Shown: positions 46,500-57,778 of the stretch, piece by piece
Numbering within the stretch: position 1 is the first letter of the stretch
Layout: each line of letters opens with the position of its first letter
Source of the DNA: Nipponacmea schrenckii
Taxonomy: Eukaryota; Mollusca; Gastropoda; Lottiidae
Assembly (NCBI GenBank): GCA_030562195.1
Contig: JAUJPP010000011.1
Location: 8,060,001-8,124,000, forward strand
DNA: 64,000 nucleotides
Direction: 5' to 3'
The notes under the pieces: model-generated
What the model saw: only the letters and a program-made list of their open reading frames with translations
The model's database searches: none
What the model was told of the DNA's origin: nothing
Program-made: the position numbers and the translations under genes

Positions 46500-47540
46500 C
46501 TAACTTTTTAAATCTCCCTCAGAAAAAACAGATGATTTCACTATTTTCCTGTCATAGTGTATTGCAAATGTCTTAGAATTGGTCCAAACTGCAGTTTTTA
46601 AAATGTCATCTATTGGTACAAGATTCAGCTTTGCCTTTGAAATTGATGCACTCCTGACACTATGACTGGTAAAACTATTCAAATCAATTCCAGCCTTATT
46701 CATAATTGTTTTAATCCATCTACTTATGGAACTTGTCGACACAATCCTGTGGGGCTTGACAAAACTTATAAACAAGCTAGTTTGTGCACCTCTCAAAAAC
46801 ATAGTTCTGCACAAATATTCTCTTAACTCAGTGGTTACACACAGATCCTTTTCTATTGGATATGAAGCCAGTAAGACAGACTGTACATTATTTTTAGGCC
46901 TACTCTGCTTGAGAAAACCATTTAGAGGCAGAGAACATCCCTCAGAGTGCCATCTTATATCACTAATGTCTAATAAAGATAGAGTTTGCATTCTACTAGC
47001 AGTAGTCAAAGCTATAAGCATAGCCAGTTTCATGGTTAAATCTTTTAATGAAATGTTGTTTACTGGAGACATATTCCGGAGGACATTCAACACAACCTCC
47101 ACATCCCATACCGCCTCATAACGGGGCAAACTAGACCGAAGATTAAAAATCCCTTTTAAATAACGTGTCACTAAGGGATGAGTTCCGACTGAAAAAACCT
47201 CAAAGGTCAATCCAAGGGCAGAGAGGGATGATCTGGCAGTATTAATGGCACTATAACCAGAATTGTTATCAAACAACCAGGTAAAAAACACATTTCCTAA
47301 AGTAGCTAGAACTGAATTAATCTGTTCTTGATCACAGTTCAAAAACCATTTTTTAAGATAAGAGCAGTACTGTTTCTTAGTTCCTGTTTTCCAAGACGCC
47401 AAGATGATACTGGTAGATCTTTCCGAAACACTTCGCATTTGGATCGCACTCCTGATAGTAGACAAGCTATCAATAACATCTTCTCCCTTAGTGGATGAAG
47501 TATTGGTATTGTCAATAAGGCTGGATGTGGTGGTAAACTA
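46500..47540 (-). CDS. DIRS-type tyrosine recombinase of element G
   Basis: The open frame runs from about 47540 to the stop at 46500; no ATG defines the start. It shows a core-binding half (ILASWKTGTKKQYCSYLKKW), then the catalytic half: TTASRMQTLSLL (Arg), FTSHSVRSASIS (H-x-x-R), AVWTNSKTFAIHYDR (Trp and Tyr). The TxSHSVRSAS wording is diagnostic of DIRS1-like recombinases, distinct from those of elements D and E in this window. The enzyme integrates circular cDNA. The reading frame looks intact although the rest of G is damaged. Confidence 0.9.
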
Positions 47541-48553
47541 ACAGGTAACTGGATTATCATCTCTAACACAGCTGGGAACCAGTATTGAGTCATCCACAAA
47601 GGTACTATTAACAAACATTCGCCCTGGTCTGTTCTCATCTTCTGTAAAAACCGACCAATCAAACTGAAAGGAGGAAAAGCATATAAATAAGTTCCAGTTC
47701 AACGAAAGGAGAATGCATCAATAAAGGAAGCATCAGGATCCGGCTTCCAGGAGACAAAATGTGACAATTGAGAGTTAGTTTAGCAAATAAATCTATTTGT
47801 GGTATACCAAAAAGAGAACAATCTATTGAACATTTCACTATCCAATTTCCATTCAATTTGATCATCAAACTTTCTTGAACAAACATCAGCAACATTTTCA
47901 GCACTAGGAATCAAATCTGCTGAAATCCAGATGTTGCGTTCTATACACCACAACCAGATTTGATGTGCTAACAAATCAAGTTGAAGGGAACAAATACCCC
48001 CCATGTGATTTATATATGCTCTAGCAGACACATTGTCAACAATAAACTTAACATGTGAATCTCTAACATTTTTACAAAAAGATTGAGAGCATAAAAAACT
48101 GCTAAGAGTTCCAACTTATTAATGTGGAAAGTCTGTTCTACACTATTCCATCTTTCTCCTACAACTTTCCCTGAAACAGCTCCCCATCCTGAACGACAAG
48201 CATTAGAAGTTATGGTAAGATCAGGTGACCCATGGTCAATTTTTCTGAATTTATCCTGAATGTTATATATCCACCAATCGAATTCCACTCTCATTTTGTC
48301 AGTGATATTCATAAAAGCATCAAAATCACCAATATTCACCTTTAAGGCTAAAAACTTTGCTCGCTCTAAACCCCTATAATGCAAAGGTCCATTTTCTACA
48401 GCTGAGAAAGTAGCAATAAGTTGACCAACTACTTGGGCAACCTTTCTGATCTTCATCTGACTCTTTTTGCGTAATTCTTGACAATTTTTTCTAATGGACA
48501 CAACTTTACGTTCAGGAAGGAAAACCTTCATATTTGCAGAATCAATAATATTA
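47540..48553 (-). pseudogene. Element G: end of RT and RNase H, frameshifted
   Basis: After the DDE insertion the frame resumes at NIIDSANMKVFLPERKVV. The connection region (VAQVVGQLIATFSAVENGPL) and RNase H pieces follow: LTITSNACRSGWGAV, INKLELLAVFYAL, then, in a second frame, SARAYINHMGG and SAENVADVCSRK. The downstream connecting domain (QIDLFAK...) changes frame again near 47800 and 47680. At least three shifts. Confidence 0.85.
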
Positions 48554-49104
48554 CCCATTCTCAATAAAGGGGTGCAATTGGGCATACCAAATATATTCAA
48601 ATCAAACTAAGTGGAAGACACAAAATTACAGTTTACAATGAATCTATAATATGTTCCCTATAAGAAACAGAAATATTTAACTTTTTTTTTCGATTTTTTA
48701 CGAAGGGAATTTCAACATCAATGTTTTGCTAATATGGAATGTATTGAAACATACGTGATTTTGATAATATCTACAATTGGCTATGGATATTTAAACAATG
48801 TAGATTAATTTCATCCCGAAATTGAATAGTATAAATGTATGTGATACTTTACGACGAAATTTATTTGTATGATATCTGACGTCAATCCTAAAATTAAGGT
48901 TAGACAAATGTAACTATGTACATTTTTTCCTGTTTTTAAATGTTCTACTTATTCTGTAATTGGTGTTTCTCCTGACAACATTATAAAACAATTAAACACA
49001 ATAGATCTAACCGTAAGGGAAAGTGTATATATTATTTAGATAATGTGCAGTTAGGATATGTACAATAAAATTATAAGCGCGATTGTACAGGTTCGTTTTT
49101 CGAT

Positions 49105-49649
49105 GTAACGTAGGTTTCAAAATATCTGTTATTCTACAGGTCTTATAATACAACAGTATCATAGTATACCCATCTCTCTCAGTTATCTTCTATCAAAATT
49201 TCGAATTAATATTTATAGAACATATAATGATCACACAACAATTAACTTTTTCGTTTATTTCAGTGAATTTTGTTTTCCTCAGAGTGCAATGAATGGGATA
49301 AATGTAAACAAAAATCAGGAGGGGCAATGTAATTTTCAAATAGCACAATAATTATTACAATTTTCGGCACACAGTAACAGGATTTGCATTTATATTTAAA
49401 TGGTATAAGTACCGCATTATTCAGTTCTCGTGACACTGTGTAATTTATCTTAACTCAACGTAACGTAAATTTCAAAAAGTTTAATAGCATTTAATTTGAT
49501 AGGCAAACATAAAATTAATTTGATAGGCAAATATAAAAATAATACCATGATTGTCAATGGACATAAACTGGAAAATGTAACATCTTAAAACAGTCTGAAA
49601 CAAAAATAACAGTTAACTAGCTTAACATTGGTATGGTAACGTAAGTTAC
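49105..49649. promoter_or_regulatory. Further 'gtaacgtaygttac'-type motifs, 3' side of DDE copy 2
   Basis: Variants at 49105-49118, 49460-49473 and 49636-49649; the last overlaps the stop codon of the ORF. Motifs flank the gene on both sides and I saw none inside it. Confidence 0.6.
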
Positions 49650-52205
49650 TTTTGACAAACGAACAAGCGTTCAATCTCATCCCACTCTTCAGGTCTGATC
49701 TTAAACATCCTCTCTGATTTTCCGCTGGGTTCAGGGTCGGTAACTAAGCTTAATACAGCAGAAGGAGATATCCACAATTCATCAGAGGGACTAGGCCACT
49801 GAAACAAAGATTTAAGACGTTTCATAAACGAAATTTCCAGCTCTCCATCACTTTCATCGATGGATAAAATCTTTCCTATATACCAATGATGTTCGTAAGT
49901 GGCTGCTACGAATTGCCCAGGTTCAAATTCAGCAGATGGTGACGCATTCTGGTCATGTGCCCGGGGATTGTTTGTGTCGTCTGGAACAGGTGTATCTTTC
50001 AAGGTCGTGGCGTCTGGAACAGGTGTATCTTTCAAGGCCGTGGCGTCTGGAACAGGTGTATCTTTCAAGGTCGTGGCGTCTGGAACAGGTGTATCTTGGA
50101 AGGTCGTGCCAAAAGTAACATGTTGCCATGAATCACAATAGTTTCCTTTCAAGCAATCGTCACAGTAACATGATGTTTCTCTGATTAAGAGCTTAGTTGG
50201 AGTAGTGGTTGAAGCAACCGCGTGAAGCTTCAATGTCCCCTTCACTGCAGTGACAGTTGTATTCAATTGAGTTGCCGCGGTTTTGCTGCAATCTTCTTTG
50301 GACACATGGAAGAAATGAACAGCTTTCATACTAGAGTTCTTTGCCCACTCATTAAACTCCATCGAATCTTGTATGACAGCCTTCCCGGTACGAACAGCAT
50401 CATCAGCCATTCTCTTACTAGTTCCACCGAGGCCATCGCAGGGCCCTTTACCGTGACCAGCTTCGAAATAGTTCCAAATCGCATCAAACCCAAAGGTTTG
50501 TTGATGGTTTGCTAAGAAATTAAAAATGAATTTGTTACGATATTGACTGGTGGGGCTATCAGTCCAGTAGTGTACACGGTTTATGTGTTCAAGCCCGAAC
50601 ATAGGTAGCAAGGCATACAAGGCATGCAAAATGGTCACAACCGTTGCAGATGAATGGGTAAGTTCATCCGAGACGGCGACAACACTCTTGTGACAAAGAG
50701 TTCCGGTTCCCCCCTCTTTATAATAGATCACAATCGGATGAAGAGTCACAGCACTCTTATTCCAGTACGCACTCTGGATTTCATCTACACTCTTGCAACT
50801 GTAATTTTCAGAAAAATCCATATGTAAAATAATTTCATTTAGGGGTAGTTTTTCTTTTAACAAACGAGATTGTGCATACTGAGTACGTACTCTTACTACA
50901 TGAAGTTCAAATTCATGAACTTGTTTCCAAAATTGTTCTATGAATTTATCTTTCGGAAGTTCTTCTTGGATAATTTTCATTTTATGTTTATTGTCAACTT
51001 GAACTCTTTTCCACAAGGAGTATACTACCGAGTCAGGCAATTTCTCGATAAGTATTTCAGGGGAAATTTTATCCTTTAAAAAATTTTCAGGATTTTCTGA
51101 AACTTGAACGTGTACTTTTCTCAAACTCTGGAGCTTAAGTGCCATATTTTGGTGTTTGGTACAAAGACAACAATTTCTACTGAGGAATGAGGCCAGAAGT
51201 ATATGTCTTGGTCGTAGTCTACAAAAGGATGCCCGAGAAATTTTTACATGCGGATTTTCGGATAAGAACTTCAGGTGCAAAGTTGCCATGTAGTCGGTCA
51301 AAATCGATGTTTGAAGTTTGTTTCCCATGTCAGATTTCTTGGCATCCTTTTTTCCAGGTTGAACTCGACAATTGTCTTGGCGCTGGAGAAAGTCTGTTAC
51401 AACACCCCTCAGCTCAGAAGTGCGTCCACGTCTTCTGCATTGCCTCAATAATAAAGCTTTGTTGTTTGTCATAGCAAGTTTGTTTCGCGAAATGCCAGTT
51501 TGTCTGCTCAAGTAACTGATACATCTGTATTTTTTAGCAATTTTACCAGCAATTACATTCCTGATGAGAGATGAAGTATTCCGTTTACTGCTTTTATTGG
51601 CATGCTTTACTTCATCAATCAGGATATTTGACATCAATAGTTGCTTTCTCACTGTTCTGGCGCGTCTCGGTGATATACCGGAGTTTAAGAGAGTAGCGTT
51701 TGTTCTGCGTCTAGGTGTAAGTTCTGTTGAGTTAGTCTTCAACTTTCTTAATCTCTGCAATTTCCTTTGTGTTGTTTTTAGTCGTTTATTTAATGTAATA
51801 TTCGCTGCAGTAGCCTTTTTTAATTCCATGTTCACCTTTCTTAACGCCTTACTAACTCTCTTCCTTGGACCCATTCTGCGAAGCGACGGAAATGGAAATT
51901 TCAGAACAAAAGATTGATTGGGCGTGCTGGTACTTGGGCCAGGGCTGTCATAGCCACTTTCTCTCGATTACATCTGTACTTTCTACTTCTTCCTGTCTTC
52001 TCTCTTCATTCTTCTGCTGTCTATGTCTTCTAACTCTCTTCTTTATATCTTCATTTCTAAGTTTTCTTTTAATAGGCGTTATTTCTGATACAGGAACATA
52101 ATACCCCTTTACCCTCAATCTTTCCTTAGCCAAAAATTCACTTCTATCCTTAGCTTTTTTCCTTTCTCTATAATTCTTCTGAATTTCAGCCCTGCTTTTA
52201 GCCAT
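49646..52205 (-). pseudogene. DDE-type transposase candidate, copy 2, one frameshift
   Basis: The start is ATG at 52205 (MAKSRAEIQKNYRERKK). An extra base near 51960 relative to copy 1 shifts the frame after VIER. From the ATG at 51874 742 codons are open (numbering from that Met). They hold: basic coiled region 1-60; DNA-binding-like basic part 60-160; a Cys cluster NCCLCTKH at 234; HMDFSENY (Asp353); HYWTDSPTSQYRN (Asp439); NYFEAGHGKGPCDGLGG (Glu471). These three acidic residues fit an RNase H-fold DDE triad by inference. A second Cys cluster CYCDDC is at 569, four TPVPDA(T)TLKD units span 595-632, and a Tudor-like segment (FEPGQFVAATYEHHWYIGKI ... FQWPSPSDELW) spans 650-702. Only one indel separates it from an intact gene. 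Confidence 0.85.
49979..50102 (-). repeat. Coding minisatellite, 33-bp unit, four copies
   Basis: Four units of the form 'ggaacaggtgtatctt' with a variable half encode repeated TPVPDA...LKD. Copy 1 has a single unit at about 22363-22387, so the array expanded or contracted between the copies. Confidence 0.85.
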
Positions 52206-52236
52206 ACCAATCTCTACAACAAAAACAACAAAATTT

Positions 52237-53505
52237 GAAACTTACGTTACCACTGAACTTCTGCGTTCAAACAGATGATGATTTTGATGTTCGACTTTGC
52301 CTCAGTAATTCAATTACATAATGCATCAGGTGTCATCGATTAATCATGTAATGTATCAGGGCAAACAATAAAATCAGCAAATAAACCTCTCAGTATCTGT
52401 TTACTTCTTCAAATCTCCAGGAATTAATATTATCACACTTTTGATGGCAACAATGATCAATGTCTGATGAATAGCATAGTTGTTTCTATCATAATTCATT
52501 TAAACTGATTCAGAATAATAAACTAATACCAGCGGTTAACCATTTGCATAATGATTTATGAGATAGGGGTCTTTTTATAAACTAACACAAAACTGTAACC
52601 TACGTTACTTACAGTAACGTATGTTTCACCATGTTTGAGATGGCTGCAAAGGTTACATAGGGTATCAATGTAATCAACATGGTAATTTCTAGGTAGTTTG
52701 ATTTCTGAACAACGTATACAGCGAAAAAATGATGCATATTGTTTTACAATCATCGTAGTCTTACATACCTTATATAATGGTTCAAATATGTTTCCAGGAT
52801 ATTGGGTTTTCAAATGCTACGTCTCGCTTGCTAGGCTTCAAACGTTGTATTTTGAAATATGGCGGACCACATACACCACGGGACCAGTGAAAGATAAAGC
52901 TAGAAACATCTAAAGAGGGTTAGTTTGGTATTCACGTAACGTATGTTACAGTAACGTAGGTTTCGAAATCACTTTGATGCAACCAGATATAAATTTGTAT
53001 ACAATCTTTTATAGTTTCTGTAAATATTATGTTACTACACAGGGTTACCCTTTATTTCATTATCATGTTAAGTTGATATTATATACGAGTGAAGAATAAA
53101 TATGGTCACGTATGTTACATTCCTTAAATGACGTTTTGATTTTTAGCACTAAAACTCAAATGGAGTCCTGTCAGTTCCTTTTAGGAAACTTTTTTATTAA
53201 CTTTATTGTATTACCATGTCAATTGTAAACGTTCTGTGTTATTATTCTATAGTGTTTGATATGTAACAGATTTACCAATGAAGCGAATATCATTGGTATC
53301 GTATGTTTCATTCGATTCGGCGACAACGCAAGCTTGCTATAAAAAAAAAGATTTGGGTTAGTTGTATATTCTGATTTAATACAAAGAAATCCACTTTCAT
53401 AAGCATTTTTTATTATCGGAAATAGAGGTTTATATATACACATGATATTATCATAAATACAGTCTAAAGATTTAAAACTCATACGACGACAGTAACGTAT
53501 GTTAC
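52237..53505. promoter_or_regulatory. Near-palindromic 'gtaacgtaygttac' motif array, DDE copy 2 leader
   Basis: Seven instances: 52237-52250, 52595-52608, 52614-52627, 52936-52949, 52951-52964, 53105-53118 and 53492-53505. Two pairs are spaced 15-19 bp apart, as in copy 1. Confidence 0.65.
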
Positions 53506-53694
53506 AATTTAGCACTTTGAATTACTCTTGTTAAGTCAAAATTATGAATGGTACCAAACTTATGCGTAATTTTTGTAAGTATGCCAACCCCCTTTTCGAC
53601 AGCACAAATTATGATCGATTCAATCCATCCGTTGGCATGACAAATCAACGGCGACAGCAATTGCACCTCTTTATTGAGAATGGGCGTAATATTA

Positions 53695-54250
53695 CCTAAA
53701 AATTCTATCTTTTGTGTAGGCTGAAGAATGGACTTGGTTTCATGCACTATAAAACCTAGTTGTGTGAACAAATCCTTTGTATCTTTAATATTTTGTAAGC
53801 ATTCACTAACCGTGTCACTAATCAAAAGCGAATCATCAATATAGCCTACATTACTGTGACCTAGTCGTCTTAAAGTTGAATAAACAGGCTTAAAGAGCTT
53901 AGTAAAATAACGGGGAGCACAAGCTACTCCATTTGGCAGACAGGTATACTGATATATTTTACTTTTTCAAATAAATCTTAAATATTTTTGGTGTTCTAAT
54001 GTAATTGGAACTGAGTAATAGGCATGCCTTAAATCTATAGAGCCAAAATAACAAGATGGTTTCACCAACTTTAACGAGGACTCAAAAGAGTCCATTTTAA
54101 AGTGCCTATAAGGTATGAATTTGTTGAATTCTTTAAGATTAAGAATCATTCTGCGCTCAATTCCATCTTTTTTTATAATAGTAAAAATTGGAGATATTGG
54201 CCATTACAAAAAGCACCTCTTTAACTACACCAATAGCCAAAAAATTACTT
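53695..54250 (-). pseudogene. Element G: reverse transcriptase core
   Basis: Minus-strand motifs: MILNLKEFNKFIPYRHFKMD, SIDLRHAYYSVPI (first Asp), then TGA (in a place where Trp is usual) and YQYTCLPNGVACAPRYFTKL, GHSNVGYIDDSLLIS (catalytic DD) and TQKIEFLG, where the DDE element has inserted. The stop inactivates it. Confidence 0.88.
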
Positions 54251-54568
54251 ATTTCTATATCTACTTGTTTTATTTCTTTTTCGTTTCAAATTTAACATTT
54301 TGTTAGACTGTCCCAGCAATGCCAAAGCATCAGAATTAAGTTCAATCAAATTTTGAAACTTGGGATCTTCACATTTAGTGGAAATATCATTAAGCACCCC
54401 AGCAATTTTAGTTACATTAATAGAGGCTTTTATCAAACAACTTTGAATAAATTGAAGTTTTGAATCACCAGTTCTTAATTCTGGGCTCAACAAATTCCAA
54501 ACTAATTGGTTTACTCTAGTTTGCTGAAGAACATCACAGTTTTGAGGTCTATTAATCTCTTTCATCAT
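54245..54568 (-). pseudogene. Element G: gag-like fragment
   Basis: MMKEINRPQNCDVLQQTRVN is followed by VWNLLSPELRTGDSKLQFIQ and a helical SCLIKASINVTKIAGVL. The CxxL...RVN..VWN.L...R..D..LQ pattern is that of DIRS gag-like ORF1 proteins from memory. It is truncated on the N-terminal side near a (taa)n microsatellite, and the C-terminal part is out of frame with RT. Confidence 0.6.
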
Positions 54569-54608
54569 GGAAGAAAAGTGTTCATCCGACAGACCCTGTC
54601 TAAAAACT

Positions 54609-54632
54609 TAATAATAATAATAATAATAATAA
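54609..54632. repeat. (ATA)n microsatellite
   Basis: About eight ATA/TAA triplets between element G and a Crypton-like gene. Confidence 0.9.
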
Positions 54633-54637
54633 ACTCT

Positions 54638-55552
54638 TTATTTTACATGGGTCAGAATTAGGCCCAACAAGTGTCCTACCGAGTCATTTGCCACAAGATT
54701 GTTCAACCTCGTATATCTATTATAGCTAGATTTAGAAAACCAGCCTACATGATCCATTAACTTTTCCGAAGAGGTTGAAATCCCATGCAAAGTTTCCCCA
54801 TCATTAATGTTCAAGACATTCAAATACTTTCTCAGACGATCTGCCATGGCTGAAGCAGTAATCGGAGAATCCAAAACAGATTTCCTCGAATGATCAAGAG
54901 AACGAAAAATATAGCCTACACGCAAAGCTATTCCCATCTGAATTGAAACTGAAACCAAACGCTCCAGTCCCTTAACCGGGCATAAACCGGTGTCTGTCAA
55001 CCTTTTAATAACAAACTCATTACCCTGAAAGTTTTGCCAACCGAATGGGAAAAAAGAAAACCAGAATCGTCGTTCAATTTCTTAACCTCTTGAGCCAAAC
55101 ATTGTGTAAGATCATGAGCTCTGTCACCCGCGAAAAACAAAAGTTTTAGAAAAGCCTGATCTCGGAGGAACAGGTTTTGCCTGTTTCTGAGTAATATGAG
55201 ATTTTGCTTGCTCCAACTTGATGGCGTGTAAAAACCTACTAACCAATTGTCTATTCACAGGGTTACCTAATCCAACAAATTCATCCCAAGTAGCCCCACG
55301 TCCGGCATTAATGAAAATAGATTTCAACTGACCTAAAACTGATTGAACTGTCGCCCAGGATAGCCTTTTCGGACAACCACACGCAAAGATGCCACACTTT
55401 CCCAAATATAAACATGTTAAAACATGGACTTGAATTTTACTAAAATCATCTCTGCTAACTAGAAAACGCCTAACATCTTGAGAGGAGGTGGTCGACGAAT
55501 CTCGTTTACAAAACCACTTTAAAAAATTCGTAAAGCTCTCTGCTAACGCCAC
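54638..55552 (-). pseudogene. Crypton-like tyrosine recombinase, frameshifted
   Basis: Three frames in succession make up one gene. The N-terminal part has FTNFLKWFCKRDSSTTSSQD and CGCPKRLSWATVQSVLGQLK. The middle has FFAGDRAHDLTQ, where Arg fits the first catalytic position. The last part has TGLCPVKGLERLVSVSIQMG, GETLHGIS and LMDHVGWFSKSSYNRYTRL, with the final Tyr. The usual H-x-x-R block after GETLH is shortened, so the second catalytic Arg seems deleted. Frameshifts fall near 55160 and 55020. Standalone recombinases of this kind are Crypton DNA transposons or genes derived from them. Confidence 0.75.
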
Positions 55553-55966
55553 CTTTTTCTTTCTTTAAAATACAGATGTGACGTCACTCTTTGATGTTAC
55601 AGTTTCTATAAGTAACCTATTGGGGATGGCTTTGTGCCAACAGTCCAATAACCCATTTTGTCCAGTTAATGATACTGGCATTATGGCATTATGTCAAGAG
55701 TATCAATAACTAAGCGAAATGGCGCAGTTATTGGACTGTTGGTTTAGAATTGAAAACAAACATGAACAACATATTGAACTGTTTAATTATGTCAACGTCA
55801 ATAAAAATATTTAGAACTTCAAATGTAGTTTCAAGTTTCCATGTTCGAAATTAAATTCTTTAATATTATTATCCTCTTTGGAATCAGTGTCTAAATTGTT
55901 AAAACTGGCTTCTACATAATTAGGTTTTGACTTTTTATTCTGAATTATGTCACTAATAGTTTGCAG
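55553..55966. other. Non-coding, with a long hairpin
   Basis: 'ccaacagtccaataac' (55637-55652) and its exact reverse complement (55727-55742) form a 16-bp stem with a 74-bp loop, perhaps a tiny MITE. A 'gtgacgtcac' palindrome (CRE-like) lies near 55577. Confidence 0.55.
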
Positions 55967-57743
55967 TTACTCTTCTGACGTTCTTTTATACACCCGCACG
56001 GCATCAGAACGATGACCAGGTTTCTCTCTAATTAGCTGCTCATCTAAAGCGAGTTGCGGCCGTAGCTCGTAGTGAATGGTTGCTGAAATTTCCTGAAAAA
56101 CCAGCTCTAGTACACAAGCTTTTAATAGAATTCTGAAGGGTGTGAATACCTATTGGGTTACCAGTGTACCAATCATTTCCATTTTTCTTTGGTTGGAGGT
56201 AAAGAGCGTCGGTTTTACAGTTCTTTGGTCTGAAATACAATAGTAAAAATTTAAAACTTATTGAAAATACATGAAATTATTTGGCTGTGAACTCCATTCC
56301 AAAATCGTTCATCTAGCAGGTAGAAAAATCACACCAAGCTATGTCATAACTCTGAAAGATATTATAGAACAAGTGATATATCAGAGATTACTCACCTTAA
56401 CTTTAAATACTTTTCATACAATAGAACCGGACATCTCTCTGGCATTGATTTATTCTGATGACATCTTACAGTCTTCTTTGTTAGTTTCCTATGATTCAGA
56501 CCACCTTGATTTGATTTCGACACATCTTCCGTGTACAATAAATATTGACTTCCGGATTCACCACAAATTTGTATTTCTGAAAATTCACCAGTTCTTAAAT
56601 TTCGGTGTTCTTTGCCCGCACGAAGAGCAAAATTCAGTCCCAATAAATAAATCAGGGTATCTAGCAGTTGTTGCGGCGTGTCTGAGCCTAAAAATCCTTT
56701 GTTCCACAAAATATTTTCGTATTCCTCTGTAATAATATCCGCACTTTTCTTTTTAAGTCCGGATCCACTTTGGGCCAACTGTTTCAGTTTGGCATCTAAA
56801 ATCTCTCATATAAATAAATTCATTATCACTCAATAGATTTACAATTCTACCATTTATCCTCAAATAATATTGTAACGCAGCCACAAGTTCGTAAATTGTG
56901 TCACCTTGATACTCTTGTCCATCTTGACGCCTCACATCCGTTATGAAGTATCCTAATGATTCATTAAAGCGTTTTATTGCCCCTTTTAATTTTCTGCCAC
57001 AGAGTGGAATGACATTTCATTACCTTAGTAAATTCACTTTCCATATCCAACCGCAATGTCACAAGAGCTCGCTCTTCCGTATTAGACCAGAAATGAGTAG
57101 TTTTATCAGAAGAATTGTCTGCCTGCTGTTCTTTTGTCTCTGGAGATGCACTTTCTATTTGTTCAGCATATTCTTCAAAATATTCTTTTTCATATCAGGC
57201 TCTAAACAGAGAAAAACCCCAGATTAACTTAAACAACTATAAACTTATTTAGAGTATCGTTACAATAGGTTTATATCGAGGTTCCACTCTTCAGTAGATA
57301 TTTTCAAACTGATGACATGTCTGAGACATTTATGGACTACTTAAAATTGGATTGGTTAGCATATCACATAATCTCTTGTCCACAGAAGCAGTATAATTCC
57401 CAGGGATGTCATCATCAATCTCAAACGCTGGAAACTCAATCATAACACTGAAAAGAGAGTAAATACGAAATGAATAATATGATAAAATAACGATACACTC
57501 AGTACACAGAATCAGTAAAATACTAATCTTTTTGATTAATAAAATTGATAAACATTGGGCTGAGGCATAAAAATAAAATATTTTCCCTTCAATATGGCAA
57601 TCGTGTGCTGCAAAGCTAAGCATAGTATCAAAACAACTCAAATTTATCAAAGAAAATATAACTAACAACTAAGAATCACGAAAAGGACAGAAATAAAAGA
57701 TTTATAGCTGTTTTTTCACTTACGTTTCAATATTGTCAGCCAT
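55967..57743 (-). pseudogene. Multi-exon Crypton-derived recombinase-like gene (DUF3504 type)
   Basis: Splice-consistent exons on the minus strand: 57724-57743 (ATGGCTGACAATATTG..., donor gtaagt), 57341-57447 (MIEFPAFEIDDDIPGNYTAS), 57024-57201 (EERALVTLRLDMESEF), 56396-56993 (LKGAIKRFNESLGYFI, YQGDTIYELVAALQYYLRIN, LNFALRAGKEHRNLR) and 55967-56229 (NPIGIHTLQNSIKSLC, SNHSLRATAATR, GHRSDAVRVYKR). Catalytic-like residues are visible: Arg in ALRAGKEHR, HSLRAT, GHR and Tyr in VYKR. This domain occurs in animal genes of Crypton origin. Frame breaks near 56778 and 56045, and poor phase joining exons 2 and 3, suggest a decayed copy or assembly errors. Confidence 0.75.
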
Positions 57744-57778
57744 CTTGGAAGTAGACGAACCGTGCTCCGCGGCGTGGT

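Larger units (their letters stand above)
48554..53686 (-). mobile_element. Unnamed DDE-type transposon, copy 2, complete (5,133 bp)
   Basis: The termini are inverted repeats of about 27 bp: 'cgcccattctcaataaag' then 'aggtgcaattg' at the 53686 end, and 'cccattctcaataaag' then 'gggtgcaattg' at the 48554 end. The flanks carry an 8-bp duplication 'taatatta' (48546-48553 and 53687-53694), itself a palindrome; the match could be extended to 10 bp. The empty site is deduced from the DIRS RT coding frame that rejoins across it. Layout: a 1.48-kb leader with motif array, one ORF of about 853 codons, and a 1.09-kb 3' region with more motifs. I do not recognise a named superfamily. Confidence 0.85.
46500..54570 (-). 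mobile_element. DIRS-type YR retroelement G, split by DDE copy 2
   Basis: Minus-strand order: gag-like (54568-54245), RT (about 54250-53695), [DDE transposon 53686-48554], rest of RT and RNase H (48553-47540), tyrosine recombinase (47540-46500). The flanks of the DDE element rejoin in the RT gene through the duplicated 'taatatta'. The domain set is canonical DIRS. Several frameshifts and stops make it inactive. Terminal inverted repeats were not defined. Confidence 0.85.
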
